This document shows positions 9,709-18,649 of a DNA stretch of 64,000 nucleotides, in pieces. Under the pieces are notes generated by a model. It saw only the letters and a list, made by a program, of their open reading frames with translations. It was not told where the DNA came from and made no database searches. Numbering within the stretch: the first letter of the stretch is position 1; each line of letters starts with the position of its first letter. This DNA comes from Planosporangium mesophilum (lineage in GTDB: Bacteria; Actinomycetota; Actinomycetes; Mycobacteriales; Micromonosporaceae), in assembly GCF_016863255.1 (NCBI RefSeq), contig NZ_BOON01000008.1, forward strand, positions 58,267-122,266, written 5' to 3'. The translations under genes were made by a program, and so were the position numbers.

Positions 9709-10566
9709 GTGTCGCAATTGGATCTTGAGACGGGGTCGGCCACCGGAGCGGGCCCGGATCCGGTACCGGGCGTACGCGGGGTGGTCTCGACGGTGGACGG
9801 GTGGCCGTTGCCCGGGGCTGCGGTGACGGTGGTGGGTGCTACCGGGGCGCAGTTGGGGCGGGGTGCGGCCGACGAGGCTGGTGCGTTTTCGGTGGCGGTG
9901 GCGGCGGCGGGTCCGGCGACGTTCATCTGTGCGGCGCCGGGGGTGGATCCGGTGGCCCGGTCGATCACGGTCAGTGGGCGTGGGGCGACCGATGTGGGTG
10001 TGGTGTTGATGGACAGTCCGCGGCGGACGGCGTTGCCGGAGCCGGGGGTGTGGGTGTTGGATCCGGCGCATTCGATCGTGCGGGCGAAGGCGCGGCATCT
10101 GGCGTTGTCTCATGTGGAGGGCCGGTTCATGGCGTTCTCCGGTGAGGTCCGTGTCGCTGATCCGGTGGAGGCGTCGACGGTCGAGGTGACGATCGAGGCG
10201 GCGAGTATCGATACGGGTAACGCGGATCGGGATGCGCATCTGCGGTCGCCGGACTTCCTGGATGTGGAGCGGTTTCCGGTGTTGCGTTACCGGGGTGAGC
10301 GGGTGGTGCGCCAGGGCGAGGACCGGTGGCGGGTGGAGGGGTCGTTGACGATCCGGGACGTGACGCGTGCGGTGGCGTTGGAGGCGACGTATCTGGGTAG
10401 CGGGTCGGATCCGTGGGGTGGTCAGCGGATCGCGTTGGTGGCGTCGACGCAGTTGGCGCGCCGTGATTACGAGATGAACTGGAACATGGGGCTGCCCGGG
10501 GGTCTCGTGGTCGTCGGTCCGACGCTGCGGGTCGACCTCGAGATCCAGGCGGTCCGTCAGCAGTAG
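9709..10566 (+). CDS. YceI family protein with N-terminal Ig-like module
   Basis: A 285-aa protein. A carboxypeptidase-regulatory-like module at about 20-105 resembles the repeats of the preceding transporter. A YceI beta-barrel (about 110-280) follows, with WVLDPAHSIVRAKARH, IDTGNADRDAHLRSPDFLDV and the closing LRVDLEIQAV. YceI proteins bind polyisoprenoid or lipid ligands. GTG 9709 is preferred because GAGGG lies eight bases upstream; ATG 9694 is an alternative overlapping the transporter by 11 bases. No signal peptide is visible, so it is probably cytoplasmic, unlike E. coli YceI. Codon use departs from the neighbours: third positions are strongly G-rich, with many TTG and GTG codons, from about 9775 to 10500. 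It forms an operon with the transporter. Confidence 0.88.
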   Translation: MSQLDLETGSATGAGPDPVPGVRGVVSTVDGWPLPGAAVTVVGATGAQLGRGAADEAGAFSVAVAAAGPATFICAAPGVDPVARSITVSGRGATDVGVVLMDSPRRTALPEPGVWVLDPAHSIVRAKARHLALSHVEGRFMAFSGEVRVADPVEASTVEVTIEAASIDTGNADRDAHLRSPDFLDVERFPVLRYRGERVVRQGEDRWRVEGSLTIRDVTRAVALEATYLGSGSDPWGGQRIALVASTQLARRDYEMNWNMGLPGGLVVVGPTLRVDLEIQAVRQQ

Positions 10567-10660
10567 CGCTCGGCCGGACCGGATCTCGGTGTCCGAACGC
10601 GACAGGCATAGACTTTCCCGGATATCCTGCACGTGCTCGGACACCTGGGGGCTGGCACCC

Positions 10661-13600
10661 ATGACGCACCCGCACGGGCGGAACCGACCGTGGCTCTCGG
10701 CCTGCGCCACCGCCGTGGCGGTCGCGGTGGCCCTTCCGCCCGCGGTGACACCACCGCCGCCGCGGCCACCGTCGCCCGGTGCAGCGGTCACCGGCCCCAC
10801 CGACTTCTCGTCGTCGCTGGAGCCGACCGACCCCCAGCCCACCTGGACCGACACGGCGGAGACCGACGCCGCCGGGCGCAAGAAGATGTCCGGGGTCATC
10901 GGCGACCAGTCGGCCGGGATCCCGGGCAACATCATGGGCAAGGTCGTGGACGTCCGGGCCAGCGGCGACAACCCGCCCAGCGAGACGGTGCGGCAGGTCG
11001 TCGACGGCGACGTCAACACCAAGTGGCTGGTCTTCTCGAACACCGGCTGGGTGCAGGCCAGGCTGAGCGAGCCGGTCGCGGTGGTGGAGTACGCGCTCAC
11101 CAGCGCCAACGACGCGCCGGGGCGCGACCCGAAGGACTGGAAGCTCCAGGGCTCGGCCGACGGCCAGACCTGGACCGACCTGGACGCCCGCAGCGGCGAG
11201 CAGTTTCCCGACCGGTTCACGACCCGGCGGTACCGGATCGTCAACACCACGGCGTACCCGTTCTACCGCCTGAACATCACCGCCAACAGCGGTGACGGGC
11301 CGACCCAGCTCGCCGAATGGCAACTGTCCAATGGTGACACCACCCCGCCGCCCGCCTCGGACATGAAGGCGTTCGTCGGCGGTGGCCCGGCCAACAGCGC
11401 GACCGCGAAGCCCAACGCGGGGTTCAGCGGCCTGAAGGCACTCCGGTACGCCGGCAATCACATCGTCACCGGGCGGGGGTACGCCTACGACAAGGTCTTC
11501 GACGTCGACGTCGCGGTCACCCGGGACTCCGAGCTGTCGTACCTGATCTTCCCCGAGTTCACCGCGGCCGACCCGGCCTACCCCAGCACGTACGCGGCGG
11601 TCGATCTCGCGTTCGACGACGGCACGTACCTGAGCGACCTGAACGCCGTGGACCAGCAGGCCGTGCGGCTCAACCCGCGCGCGCAGGGGGAGTCCCGCAC
11701 CCTCTACGCCGACCAGTGGAACCGCAAGGCCGCGGACATCGGCGCGGTGGCGGCCGGCAAGCGGATCCGCCGCGTCCTGATCGGGTACGACAACCCGAAC
11801 GGGCCCGCCCTGTTCGGCGGCTGGGTCGACGACATCCGGATCGTCGGCAAGCCGGCCCGCAACACGTCGACCCACCCGTCCGACCATGTCATCACCACCC
11901 GCGGTACGAACTCCTCGGGCGGGTTCTCGCGCGGCAACAACATCCCGGCGGCGGCCGTCCCGCACGGGTTCAACTTCTGGGTACCGGAGACGAACGCCGG
12001 CACGACGACCTGGCTGTACGAGTACGCCCGCGCCAACAACGCCGCCAACCTGCCGACGATCCAGGCGTTCGCGGCGAGCCACCAGCCGAGCCCGTGGATG
12101 GGGGACCGGCAGACGTTCCAGGTGATGCCGCAGGCGCTGCCGTCCACCGGGCTGAACGCCGACCGGCGCGCGCGGGCGCTGGCGTTCCGGCACGACAACG
12201 AGATCGCCCGGCCCCACCACTACGCGGTGACGTTCGACAACGGACTGCGTACCGAGATCGCACCGACCGACCACGCCGCGATGTTCCGGTTCACCTTCCC
12301 CGGTACCGACGCCAGCCTCATCTTCGACAACGTCAACGACAGCGGCGGCCTGACGGTCGACGCGGCCGCCGGCGTGGTGACCGGCTACTCGGACGTGAAG
12401 AGCGGCCTGTCCACCGGCGCGACCCGGCTGTTCGTGTACGCCACGTTCGACCGGCCGATCGCGGGCGGCGGCAAGCTTCCCGGGGGCGGCGGGCCCGACG
12501 TCACCGGGTACGCGACCTTCGGCGGGGTCCAGCCCGGTGGTTCCGTCACGATGCGGATCGCCACCTCGCTGCTCGGGGTCGACCAGGCGCGGCGCAACCT
12601 GGAGCAGGAGATCGCGCCGACCGACACGTTCGAGTCGGTGCGCAACCGGGCGCAGCGCGCGTGGGACGCCACCCTCGGCATCGTCGAGGTGCAGGGGGCC
12701 AGCGAGGACCAGCTCACGACCCTGTACTCCAACCTGTACCGGCTGTTCCTCTACCCCAACTCCGGCTACGAGAACACCGGCGACGTGCGGCGGCCGGTCT
12801 ACCGGTACGCCAGCCCGTTCTCGCCGGCGGTCGGCCCCGACACGCCGACGGAGACCGGCGCGAAGGTGGTCGAGGGGAAGGTGTACGTCAACAACGGGTT
12901 CTGGGACACGTACCGGACCACCTGGCCGGCGTACACGCTGCTGACCCCGACCAAGGCCGGCGAGATGATCGACGGGTTCGTGCAGCAGTACCGCGACGGC
13001 GGCTGGATCTCGCGGTGGTCCTCGCCGGGCTACGCCGACCTGATGACCGGTACGAGTTCCGACGTGGCGTTCGCCGACGCGTACGTCAAGGGCGTGCGCA
13101 ACTTCGACGCTTCGGCGGCCTACGAGGCGGCCGTCAAGAACGCGACCGTCGCGCCGACCAATGCCGGGGTGGGCCGCAAGGGCATGGACACCTCGGTCTT
13201 CCTCGGCTACACCCCGACCACGACCGGCGAGGGGATGTCGTGGGCGCTGGAGGGGTACATCAACGACTTCGGCATCGCCACCATGGCCAAGGCGATGGGG
13301 CGCGAGGACGACTACCGGTACTACCTGAACCGGGCGCAGAACTACGTCCACATGTTCGATCCGTCGATCGGCTTCTTCCAGGGCCGCAAGCCGGACGGCT
13401 CATTCCGCGCGAAGGCCGGCGACTACGACCCGCGGGTCTGGGGCGGCGACTACACCGAGACCGACGGCTGGAACTTCGCGTTCCACGTACCGCAGGACGG
13501 GGCGGGCCTGGCCGCGCTCTACGGTGGCCGAGCCGGCCTGGCCAGTAAACTCGACACCTTCTTCACCACCCCGGAGACCGCGCGGTACCCCGGCTCCTAC

Positions 13601-14533
13601 GGCGGGGTGATCCACGAGATGCGCGAGGCCCGCGACGTGCGGATGGGCCAGTACGGTCACAGCAACCAGGTCTCGCACCACATCATCTACATGTACGACT
13701 ACGCCGGGCAGCCGTGGAAGGCGCAGGCCAAGGTGCGCGACGTGCTCGCGCGGCTCTACTCCGGCAGCGAGATCGGCCAGGGCTACCCCGGCGACGAGGA
13801 CAACGGTGAGATGTCGGCGTGGCAGATCTTCAGCGCGCTCGGCTTCTACCCGCTGCAGATGGGCAGCCCGTACTACGCGGTCGGCTCGCCGCTGTTCACC
13901 AAGGCCACCGTCCACCTGGAGAACGGCCGGTCCCTGACGATCAACGCGCCCAAGAACAGCCCCACCAACGTGTACGTGCAGGGCCTGAAGGTCAACGGCA
14001 AGCGGTACGACAAGGCGTACCTGCCGCACGACCTGCTCGCCAGGGGTGCTGTGCTCGACTTCGACCTGGGGCCTGCGCCGTCGGCCTGGGGGAGTGGGCG
14101 GGACGACGCCCCGCCGTCGATCACGCAGGGCGACGCGGTACCGCGCCCGCTGGCCGACGTGAGCGTCACCGTCACCGGCAGCCCCGGCGCCGGTCCGGCG
14201 CTGGTCGACAACTCGTCGGCCAGCCAGGCGACGTTCGATGTGCCCACCCCGTGGGTGCAGTGCCGGGTGAGTGAGCCCGCGGAGGTGTCGTACTACACCC
14301 TCACCTCCGGTACCGGTCCGGGCGACCCGAAGAGTTGGGTGCTCAAGGCCTCGGTGGACGGTCGTAACTGGATGGTCATCGATTCACGGCGCGGCGAGAC
14401 GTTCCCGTGGCGCCGGCAGACCCGGCAGTTCCGGGTGGCTAATCCGGGGAAGTACGCGTACTACTCGCTGGAAGTGGTCGAGGGGAGTGGCGGGGCGACG
14501 TCGGTTGCCGAGATGGAACTGCTCGGGCGGTGA
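10661..14533 (+). CDS. Secreted GH92 alpha-mannosidase-like glycosidase with two carbohydrate-binding domains
   Basis: A 1290-aa secreted glycosidase. Signal peptide: the N-terminus MTHPHGRNRPWLSACATAV runs into a Pro-rich linker. An F5/8 type C-like domain (about 90-225) precedes the GH92 N-terminal beta domain (about 400-620) and the catalytic alpha/alpha barrel (about 700-1110). The barrel carries NNGFWDTYRTTWPAY and GYPGDEDNGEMSAWQI, which are characteristic of calcium-dependent exo-alpha-mannosidases. A second F5/8-like domain ends the protein (about 1160-1290, DPKSWVLKASVDGRNW). ATG 10661 follows a G-rich Shine-Dalgarno, whereas an upstream in-frame start would bury the signal peptide. 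Likely role: trimming mannosides from fungal or plant glycans outside the cell. Linkage specificity cannot be read from sequence. Confidence 0.93.
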   Translation: MTHPHGRNRPWLSACATAVAVAVALPPAVTPPPPRPPSPGAAVTGPTDFSSSLEPTDPQPTWTDTAETDAAGRKKMSGVIGDQSAGIPGNIMGKVVDVRASGDNPPSETVRQVVDGDVNTKWLVFSNTGWVQARLSEPVAVVEYALTSANDAPGRDPKDWKLQGSADGQTWTDLDARSGEQFPDRFTTRRYRIVNTTAYPFYRLNITANSGDGPTQLAEWQLSNGDTTPPPASDMKAFVGGGPANSATAKPNAGFSGLKALRYAGNHIVTGRGYAYDKVFDVDVAVTRDSELSYLIFPEFTAADPAYPSTYAAVDLAFDDGTYLSDLNAVDQQAVRLNPRAQGESRTLYADQWNRKAADIGAVAAGKRIRRVLIGYDNPNGPALFGGWVDDIRIVGKPARNTSTHPSDHVITTRGTNSSGGFSRGNNIPAAAVPHGFNFWVPETNAGTTTWLYEYARANNAANLPTIQAFAASHQPSPWMGDRQTFQVMPQALPSTGLNADRRARALAFRHDNEIARPHHYAVTFDNGLRTEIAPTDHAAMFRFTFPGTDASLIFDNVNDSGGLTVDAAAGVVTGYSDVKSGLSTGATRLFVYATFDRPIAGGGKLPGGGGPDVTGYATFGGVQPGGSVTMRIATSLLGVDQARRNLEQEIAPTDTFESVRNRAQRAWDATLGIVEVQGASEDQLTTLYSNLYRLFLYPNSGYENTGDVRRPVYRYASPFSPAVGPDTPTETGAKVVEGKVYVNNGFWDTYRTTWPAYTLLTPTKAGEMIDGFVQQYRDGGWISRWSSPGYADLMTGTSSDVAFADAYVKGVRNFDASAAYEAAVKNATVAPTNAGVGRKGMDTSVFLGYTPTTTGEGMSWALEGYINDFGIATMAKAMGREDDYRYYLNRAQNYVHMFDPSIGFFQGRKPDGSFRAKAGDYDPRVWGGDYTETDGWNFAFHVPQDGAGLAALYGGRAGLASKLDTFFTTPETARYPGSYGGVIHEMREARDVRMGQYGHSNQVSHHIIYMYDYAGQPWKAQAKVRDVLARLYSGSEIGQGYPGDEDNGEMSAWQIFSALGFYPLQMGSPYYAVGSPLFTKATVHLENGRSLTINAPKNSPTNVYVQGLKVNGKRYDKAYLPHDLLARGAVLDFDLGPAPSAWGSGRDDAPPSITQGDAVPRPLADVSVTVTGSPGAGPALVDNSSASQATFDVPTPWVQCRVSEPAEVSYYTLTSGTGPGDPKSWVLKASVDGRNWMVIDSRRGETFPWRRQTRQFRVANPGKYAYYSLEVVEGSGGATSVAEMELLGR

Positions 14534-14611
14534 TTTCCGGCGATCTTGGATCCTTGGGTGCAGACGGCGCTACGGCCGCTCGACGCGCCCGCCCCCGCCT
14601 GAGCGCACTGA

Positions 14612-15871
14612 TCAGGCCGGCATCGCGACCTGCTCGGCCCGGGTGGCTGCGGCGATCTTCTGGCGGTCGAAAACCCGCCAGGTCGCGGCGGTGACGATCG
14701 CGGCGACGACGAACGCGATCCAGAACGGGGCGGTGAGGCCGAACCGGCTGGCGATCGCGCCGCCGAGCAGAGCGCCGACGGCGTTGCCTCCCGCGGCCAG
14801 GAACAGGTAGGCGCTGTTGACCCGACCGAGCATCTCCGGTGGAGTCAGCCGCTGCCGCAGCGACGTCGTGACGATCATCCACAGTGCATCGTGGACACCG
14901 AACACCGCCAGGGCGACGCCGACCGGGATCGGGCCGGTGGATAGCGCCATGGCCAGGTGGAAGAGGGTCTCGACGATCAGTCCCGCGCGCAGTGTCACGC
15001 TCGCGGTGAACCGTTGGACCAACCGCTCACCGAACAGCGCGCCGACAAGGCCGCCAACCGCGAGCGCGGTGAACAGCAGGCCGTACCCGATCGATCCCAG
15101 CCCCAGCCGCTTCGTGGCCAGCAGCACGAGAATCGAAAGCGCCGCGCTCAGCGTCACGTTGAGCAGGCCGATCAGGATTGCCAACGTCCGCAGCAATCGG
15201 TGCGCGAGCAGCCAGCGCAGCCCGGCGGCGACCTCGTACCGGAACGACGGGCGCGCCGCCGGATCCGGACCGGGCCTGCCGTCCGGCCGGAACGTGCCGG
15301 ACAGCAGGCCGAGCAGCACCGCGCCCACCGCGAACGAACCCGCGTTGACCAAGAGCGGCACGGCCGCCGCGACCGCGAACAGGAACCCGCCCAGTGGACC
15401 CGCGATCATGTCATGCAGCACGGTGCGTGCCGCGGTGAGCCGGCTGTTCGCCCGTTCGAGCAGATCCGATCCGACGACGGACGGCAGCATCGACAGGTTC
15501 GCGGCGCGGAAGAGCGTCTCGCCGACGCCGATGAGGAACATCACCGCGTACAGGAGCATCAGGCTGTCCCAGTGCAGCGCGACCGCGACGCCCACCCCAC
15601 CGATGGCCGCGGCGCGGATCCAGTCCACGACGACCATGACCCGGCGCCGGTCGAGCCGGTCCACCAGTGCGCCGCTGGGCAGTGAGAACAGCAGCCAGGG
15701 CAGGGTCAGGGCGAACGTGGTGCCGGACACCAGGAGCGGGCTGCTGGTCATCGACGCGGCCAGGAGCGGAGCGGCGACCAGCATCACCCCGTTACCCAGC
15801 ATGGAGATCGCGCTGGCGGTCCAGAAGAGAGCGAACTGGCGGCCGAGCCGGGCGCTGGGTGACGCATTCAT
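14612..15871 (-). CDS. MFS transporter (DHA3-like, 12 helices)
   Basis: A major facilitator of about 419 aa with roughly 12 hydrophobic segments, similar in layout to macrolide or enterobactin exporters: LGRQFALFWTASAISMLGNG at the start, then LPSGALVDRLDRRRVMVVVD after helix 2. ATG 15871 is chosen. An ATG at 15913 overlaps the NUDIX stop as TAATG and would add 14 residues of low character, so translational coupling through that start is possible. It is co-directional with and probably in an operon with the NUDIX gene. Substrate unknown. Confidence 0.88.
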   Translation of the reverse strand: MNASPSARLGRQFALFWTASAISMLGNGVMLVAAPLLAASMTSSPLLVSGTTFALTLPWLLFSLPSGALVDRLDRRRVMVVVDWIRAAAIGGVGVAVALHWDSLMLLYAVMFLIGVGETLFRAANLSMLPSVVGSDLLERANSRLTAARTVLHDMIAGPLGGFLFAVAAAVPLLVNAGSFAVGAVLLGLLSGTFRPDGRPGPDPAARPSFRYEVAAGLRWLLAHRLLRTLAILIGLLNVTLSAALSILVLLATKRLGLGSIGYGLLFTALAVGGLVGALFGERLVQRFTASVTLRAGLIVETLFHLAMALSTGPIPVGVALAVFGVHDALWMIVTTSLRQRLTPPEMLGRVNSAYLFLAAGGNAVGALLGGAIASRFGLTAPFWIAFVVAAIVTAATWRVFDRQKIAAATRAEQVAMPA

Positions 15872-15912
15872 CACCGGCAACGTATCAGCACGGGCCGCGG
15901 CCTGACCTTGCA

Positions 15913-16449
15913 TTAAGCGCGAATGGTTGTCTCGGTGAGGGCATAGAGCAGGGCTGCGACGGTGGTCCCGCCGACGATCTGTCTCGCGGCGATCATGTCA
16001 GGTACCTTGGCGAGCGGAATCCACGCCGTGTGGTCTGCTTCGAAAGCCTCTGTGGGGTTCCCGATATGTACGGCCGTGTTGGTGATGAAGATATGGTGTC
16101 GGGCGTCCATGAGGCCGTTGGAGGGTTCGACGTAGAGCAGAGGTCGTAGCGGGCCTGGACGCCAGCCGGTTTCCTCTTCGAGTTCACGGGCGGCGGCGCT
16201 CGCTGGGTCTTCCCCGGGGTCAATGCCGCCCATGGGGATCTCGTACGCCCATGTGTCGGTAATGAACCGGTGGCGCCAGAGTAGTAGCACTTCCCGCTGT
16301 TCATTGACAGCGACCACGCCAGCGCCGGGACCTGTGCGAATCACTCGGTGATCTATCCGGTCTCCGCTGGGTAGCTCTACATCGGCAAGGCGGATGTCGA
16401 GCCACTGGTCGGCGTACAGGGACTGCTCCGAGTGCACGCGCCATTGCAT
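15913..16449 (-). CDS. NUDIX hydrolase (ADP-sugar pyrophosphatase-like)
   Basis: A 178-aa hydrolase of nucleoside diphosphates linked to another moiety. A complete Nudix box is visible at about residues 74-96: GGIDPGEDPASAAARELEEE followed by TGW, matching GX5EX7REUXEEXGU. The segment before it (VVAVNEQREVLLLWRHRF) and the total length resemble ADP-ribose or ADP-sugar pyrophosphatases. It is upstream of, and abuts, the MFS gene. In the spacer before it a short hairpin (CGGACAG-CACG-CTGTCCG, 16478-16495) is seen. Substrate is inferred only at subfamily level. Confidence 0.9.
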   Translation of the reverse strand: MQWRVHSEQSLYADQWLDIRLADVELPSGDRIDHRVIRTGPGAGVVAVNEQREVLLLWRHRFITDTWAYEIPMGGIDPGEDPASAAARELEEETGWRPGPLRPLLYVEPSNGLMDARHHIFITNTAVHIGNPTEAFEADHTAWIPLAKVPDMIAARQIVGGTTVAALLYALTETTIRA

Positions 16450-16695
16450 CTGCGGAGTATGGCACTCACAGGGGGGACGGACAGCACGCTGTCCGCCCGG
16501 CGCAGAAGATCCCGGCCCGCATCACTGAGCTGATTTCATCCTGACTTGCGCCACTTGGTTGCACTGGAGGCGCAGGCTCGCTGTGAGGAGCGGGGCGGCT
16601 CGTCGCGGGCAGCGGGTGGGCGGTGGTTCCTCTGAACAAATTGATCACTTTTTATGACTGAATGGCGAACGGGAGCGGTGTTACGGTCTCTGATC

Positions 16696-17223
16696 ATGCC
16701 TGAACTCATCACCCCGACCGAAGACCTCCATTCCTCCTGGATGGCAGCACGCGACGAGTGGCCGCCCGGGGCCCACCAGGACGGATCCGGTCTTCGCCTT
16801 GCCCGTGAGGACCTCGATAAGCCGGGGGGCTTCTCGACATGGGTCGACTGCCTGCGCCGGCAGTCGGACCGATCGGTTCCCGTCGGAGAGGGCCGGGTGC
16901 ACGCCACGCACTGGTGGATCGTCGAGGGCGGAATCTACCTGGGCGCCATAGACGTGCGGCACTACCTGAACTCCCTCCTCCTAGAGGCCGGCGGGCACAT
17001 CGGCTACAGCATTCGACCTTCCGCCAGGAGGCAGGGCCTCGCGACATGGGCACTGGGAGCTGCACTGCCGAGAGCACGGCAGCTGGGTTTGGCCCGAGTG
17101 CTGGTCACATGCGACGACGACAACATCGGCTCGATGCGCAGCATCGAACGCAACGGCGGTGTCCTGGAGGACGTGCGCGACACCTCCATCGGTGTCAAGC
17201 GCCGCTACTGGATAGCCCTGTAG
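16696..17223 (+). CDS. GNAT family N-acetyltransferase
   Basis: A 175-aa acetyltransferase. The acetyl-CoA site reads GGHIGYSIRPSARRQGLATW (about 94-113), containing the R/QxxGxG/A loop, and VTCDDDNIGSMRSIERNGG follows as the usual beta5-alpha4 region. ATG 16696 gives MPELITPTEDLHSSW, the family-typical start; an upstream in-frame ATG at 16654 adds 14 residues. No strong ribosome-binding site is seen for either. Substrate unknown. It is flanked by the NUDIX gene (divergent) and an antitoxin gene (convergent). Confidence 0.88.
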   Translation: MPELITPTEDLHSSWMAARDEWPPGAHQDGSGLRLAREDLDKPGGFSTWVDCLRRQSDRSVPVGEGRVHATHWWIVEGGIYLGAIDVRHYLNSLLLEAGGHIGYSIRPSARRQGLATWALGAALPRARQLGLARVLVTCDDDNIGSMRSIERNGGVLEDVRDTSIGVKRRYWIAL

Positions 17224-17392
17224 CATCGAGCTCCGCCTTCTCCTGAGTCAACGCATAGGAGCCCGACGCAGGAGATCACGCATACGCGGCGACCTCACTT
17301 GATGAGTGACACGGCCGCCCTCCCGCCCCAAGGTTCTTCAACAGGCTCTGAGTCGATCAGGCCAACTCGCCGCATTCGAACCGGATGGCGGC

Positions 17393-17725
17393 TCAGGCGA
17401 CGTTGAGGTGGATGTTGCCGATCCTGGCGACGATGTCCAAGTGGCCGCCGAGACCGGCGACATAGGCGCGCAACGTCTCCAAGCTGGTGACCTCACCGTT
17501 TTCGATCTGACTGATTCGTGCCTGCGACACCCCGGCAGCCTCGGCGAGCTGGGTCTGCGTCATGCCGAGTTGCTTGCGGATCTCAGCCAGCTGGGCGCCG
17601 CTGACGGACGCGAGCATCTGCTCACGCATCCGCCCGCGCCGCGCTACCCGTTCCGGGCTGTCCCACTCAGGGTCGACCGCGCGGGCCTTGGCCTTCACAT
17701 CGCGCCAGTTGGGTGGGCTGCTCAT
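17393..17725 (-). CDS. XRE/HigA-type antitoxin, orphaned
   Basis: A 110-aa helix-turn-helix protein. The HTH reads LGMTQTQLAEAAGVSQARIS with QIENGEV following (about 53-80), and the C-terminus VAGLGGHLDIVARIGNI is typical of HigA-like antitoxins that follow their toxin gene. ATG 17725 has GGAAGAG upstream and overlaps the stop of an upstream frame as ATGA. That upstream frame encodes only the last 30-odd residues of a RelE/HigB-like toxin, so this antitoxin appears to have lost its partner. It may persist as a repressor or as protection against related toxins (inference). Confidence 0.85.
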   Translation of the reverse strand: MSSPPNWRDVKAKARAVDPEWDSPERVARRGRMREQMLASVSGAQLAEIRKQLGMTQTQLAEAAGVSQARISQIENGEVTSLETLRAYVAGLGGHLDIVARIGNIHLNVA

Positions 17726-17826
17726 TGCTGCTCTTCCTTCAACCTGGTCAGATGCTTCTCGAAACGTGCGTCCGCCAACGGGATCACCGTGCGGTACCAC
17801 GACTGCCACTGCCCGGACTTCGCATT
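17722..17826 (-). pseudogene. C-terminal remnant of a HigB/RelE-like toxin
   Basis: Reading the minus strand upstream of the antitoxin gives KSGQWQSWYRTVIPLADARF, then EKHLTRLKEEQQ and a TGA that overlaps the antitoxin ATG as ATGA. This matches the C-terminal helix and Lys/Arg-rich tail of phage-derived Gp49/HigB-type toxins (normally about 110-120 aa). No continuation of toxin-like sequence is found before the neighbouring lysozyme gene ends at 17878, so about three quarters of the toxin is missing. Confidence 0.7.
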
Positions 17827-17877
17827 AGTGGACAGATGACGGAGTCGCCACCCCGTCACCTGTCCATGGTCCCCCGC

Positions 17878-18561
17878 TCAGCTGGCGTACTGCCAGAGCG
17901 CCGGCACGTTCGGCGGCTCCCAGCCGGGTTGCGAGGTGTGGCTCTGCAGGCACCGGTACGTGTGGCCGCCGTAGGTCACCTGCTGGCCGACGGTGTAGGC
18001 GGTGTTGGGCTGCCACGAGCCGCCGCTACCTCCGCCTCCGCCGCCGCTTCCACCGCCGCCGACCTGGTTGACTGCCGCCTGCGCCTCGGCCATGTGCGAC
18101 TGGTACGCGCCGTTGTTGTAGGTGGTCCACTGGGTCCAGCCGCCGTTGGCCCAGATGGTGTGGGTGCCACGGGCGTTGCAGGGCGGGTCGAAGGCGCAGG
18201 AGTCGGAGACCTCGCCGTGCCAGTACGAGTTGATCTGCCACAGTCCACGGTCGACGCTGCAGTCGGTGTTGATCAGCCGGGCCCGGGTCCAGCCGGCGCT
18301 CTCGGCCTCGGCGACCGCGACCGAGATGACCCAGTCGTTGCCGCCGAATCCGGCGTCGCGGGCCAGTTGGGCGATCTGGACGGCGCTGTAGTGGTTGCCT
18401 TCCAGGAAGCTCTGTTGTTGACAGGTGGCCTGCGGGGCGACCGCGGCTCTCGGTTCGACGGGTGCCGCGCGGGTACCGGCGTTCGCTGGGGTGGCGAGGA
18501 GCGCCGCCACGGCGGCGGCGAGGAACATAATGGCGCCGCTGGCGGCGCGTCGCGCGAACAT
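17878..18561 (-). CDS. Secreted lysozyme/transglycosylase-like protein with chitin-binding CBM5/12
   Basis: A 227-aa exoenzyme. Signal peptide MFARRAASGAIMFLAAAVAA ends at about residue 29 (TPANA). A lysozyme-like domain (about 45-155) contains AVAEAESAGW, with its Glu acid, and DRGLWQINSYWHGEV. A glycine/serine-rich linker then joins it to a C-terminal CBM5/12 chitin-binding domain (WQPNTAYTVGQQVTYGGHTY). ATG 18561 has AAGGAGA at ideal spacing. Likely role: degradation of chitin-associated or peptidoglycan polymers outside the cell. The exact bond cleaved is uncertain because the lysozyme-like fold covers several activities. Confidence 0.9.
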   Translation of the reverse strand: MFARRAASGAIMFLAAAVAALLATPANAGTRAAPVEPRAAVAPQATCQQQSFLEGNHYSAVQIAQLARDAGFGGNDWVISVAVAEAESAGWTRARLINTDCSVDRGLWQINSYWHGEVSDSCAFDPPCNARGTHTIWANGGWTQWTTYNNGAYQSHMAEAQAAVNQVGGGGSGGGGGGSGGSWQPNTAYTVGQQVTYGGHTYRCLQSHTSQPGWEPPNVPALWQYAS

Positions 18562-18649
18562 GGGCGTTCTCCTTACTCTAAAGAAACTTAACTGACATGC
18601 TCGACACGGTACGCCAGGCATAGACATAGTTCAATTACGTTTGGGGCCG

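Noticed and set aside
10127..13351. A 1074-codon open frame on the minus strand inside the GH92 gene
   Set aside because: It is antisense to a complete, domain-rich gene, has Arg/Val/Gly-rich low-complexity composition, and is the expected by-product of very high GC in third positions. The same applies to long antisense frames at 1040-2797, 22920-25013, 27833-30154, 35656-38037 and 58537-61224.
16466..16648. Short minus-strand frame between the NUDIX and acetyltransferase genes
   Set aside because: No ribosome-binding site and no protein-like character; it looks like the promoter spacer of two divergent genes.
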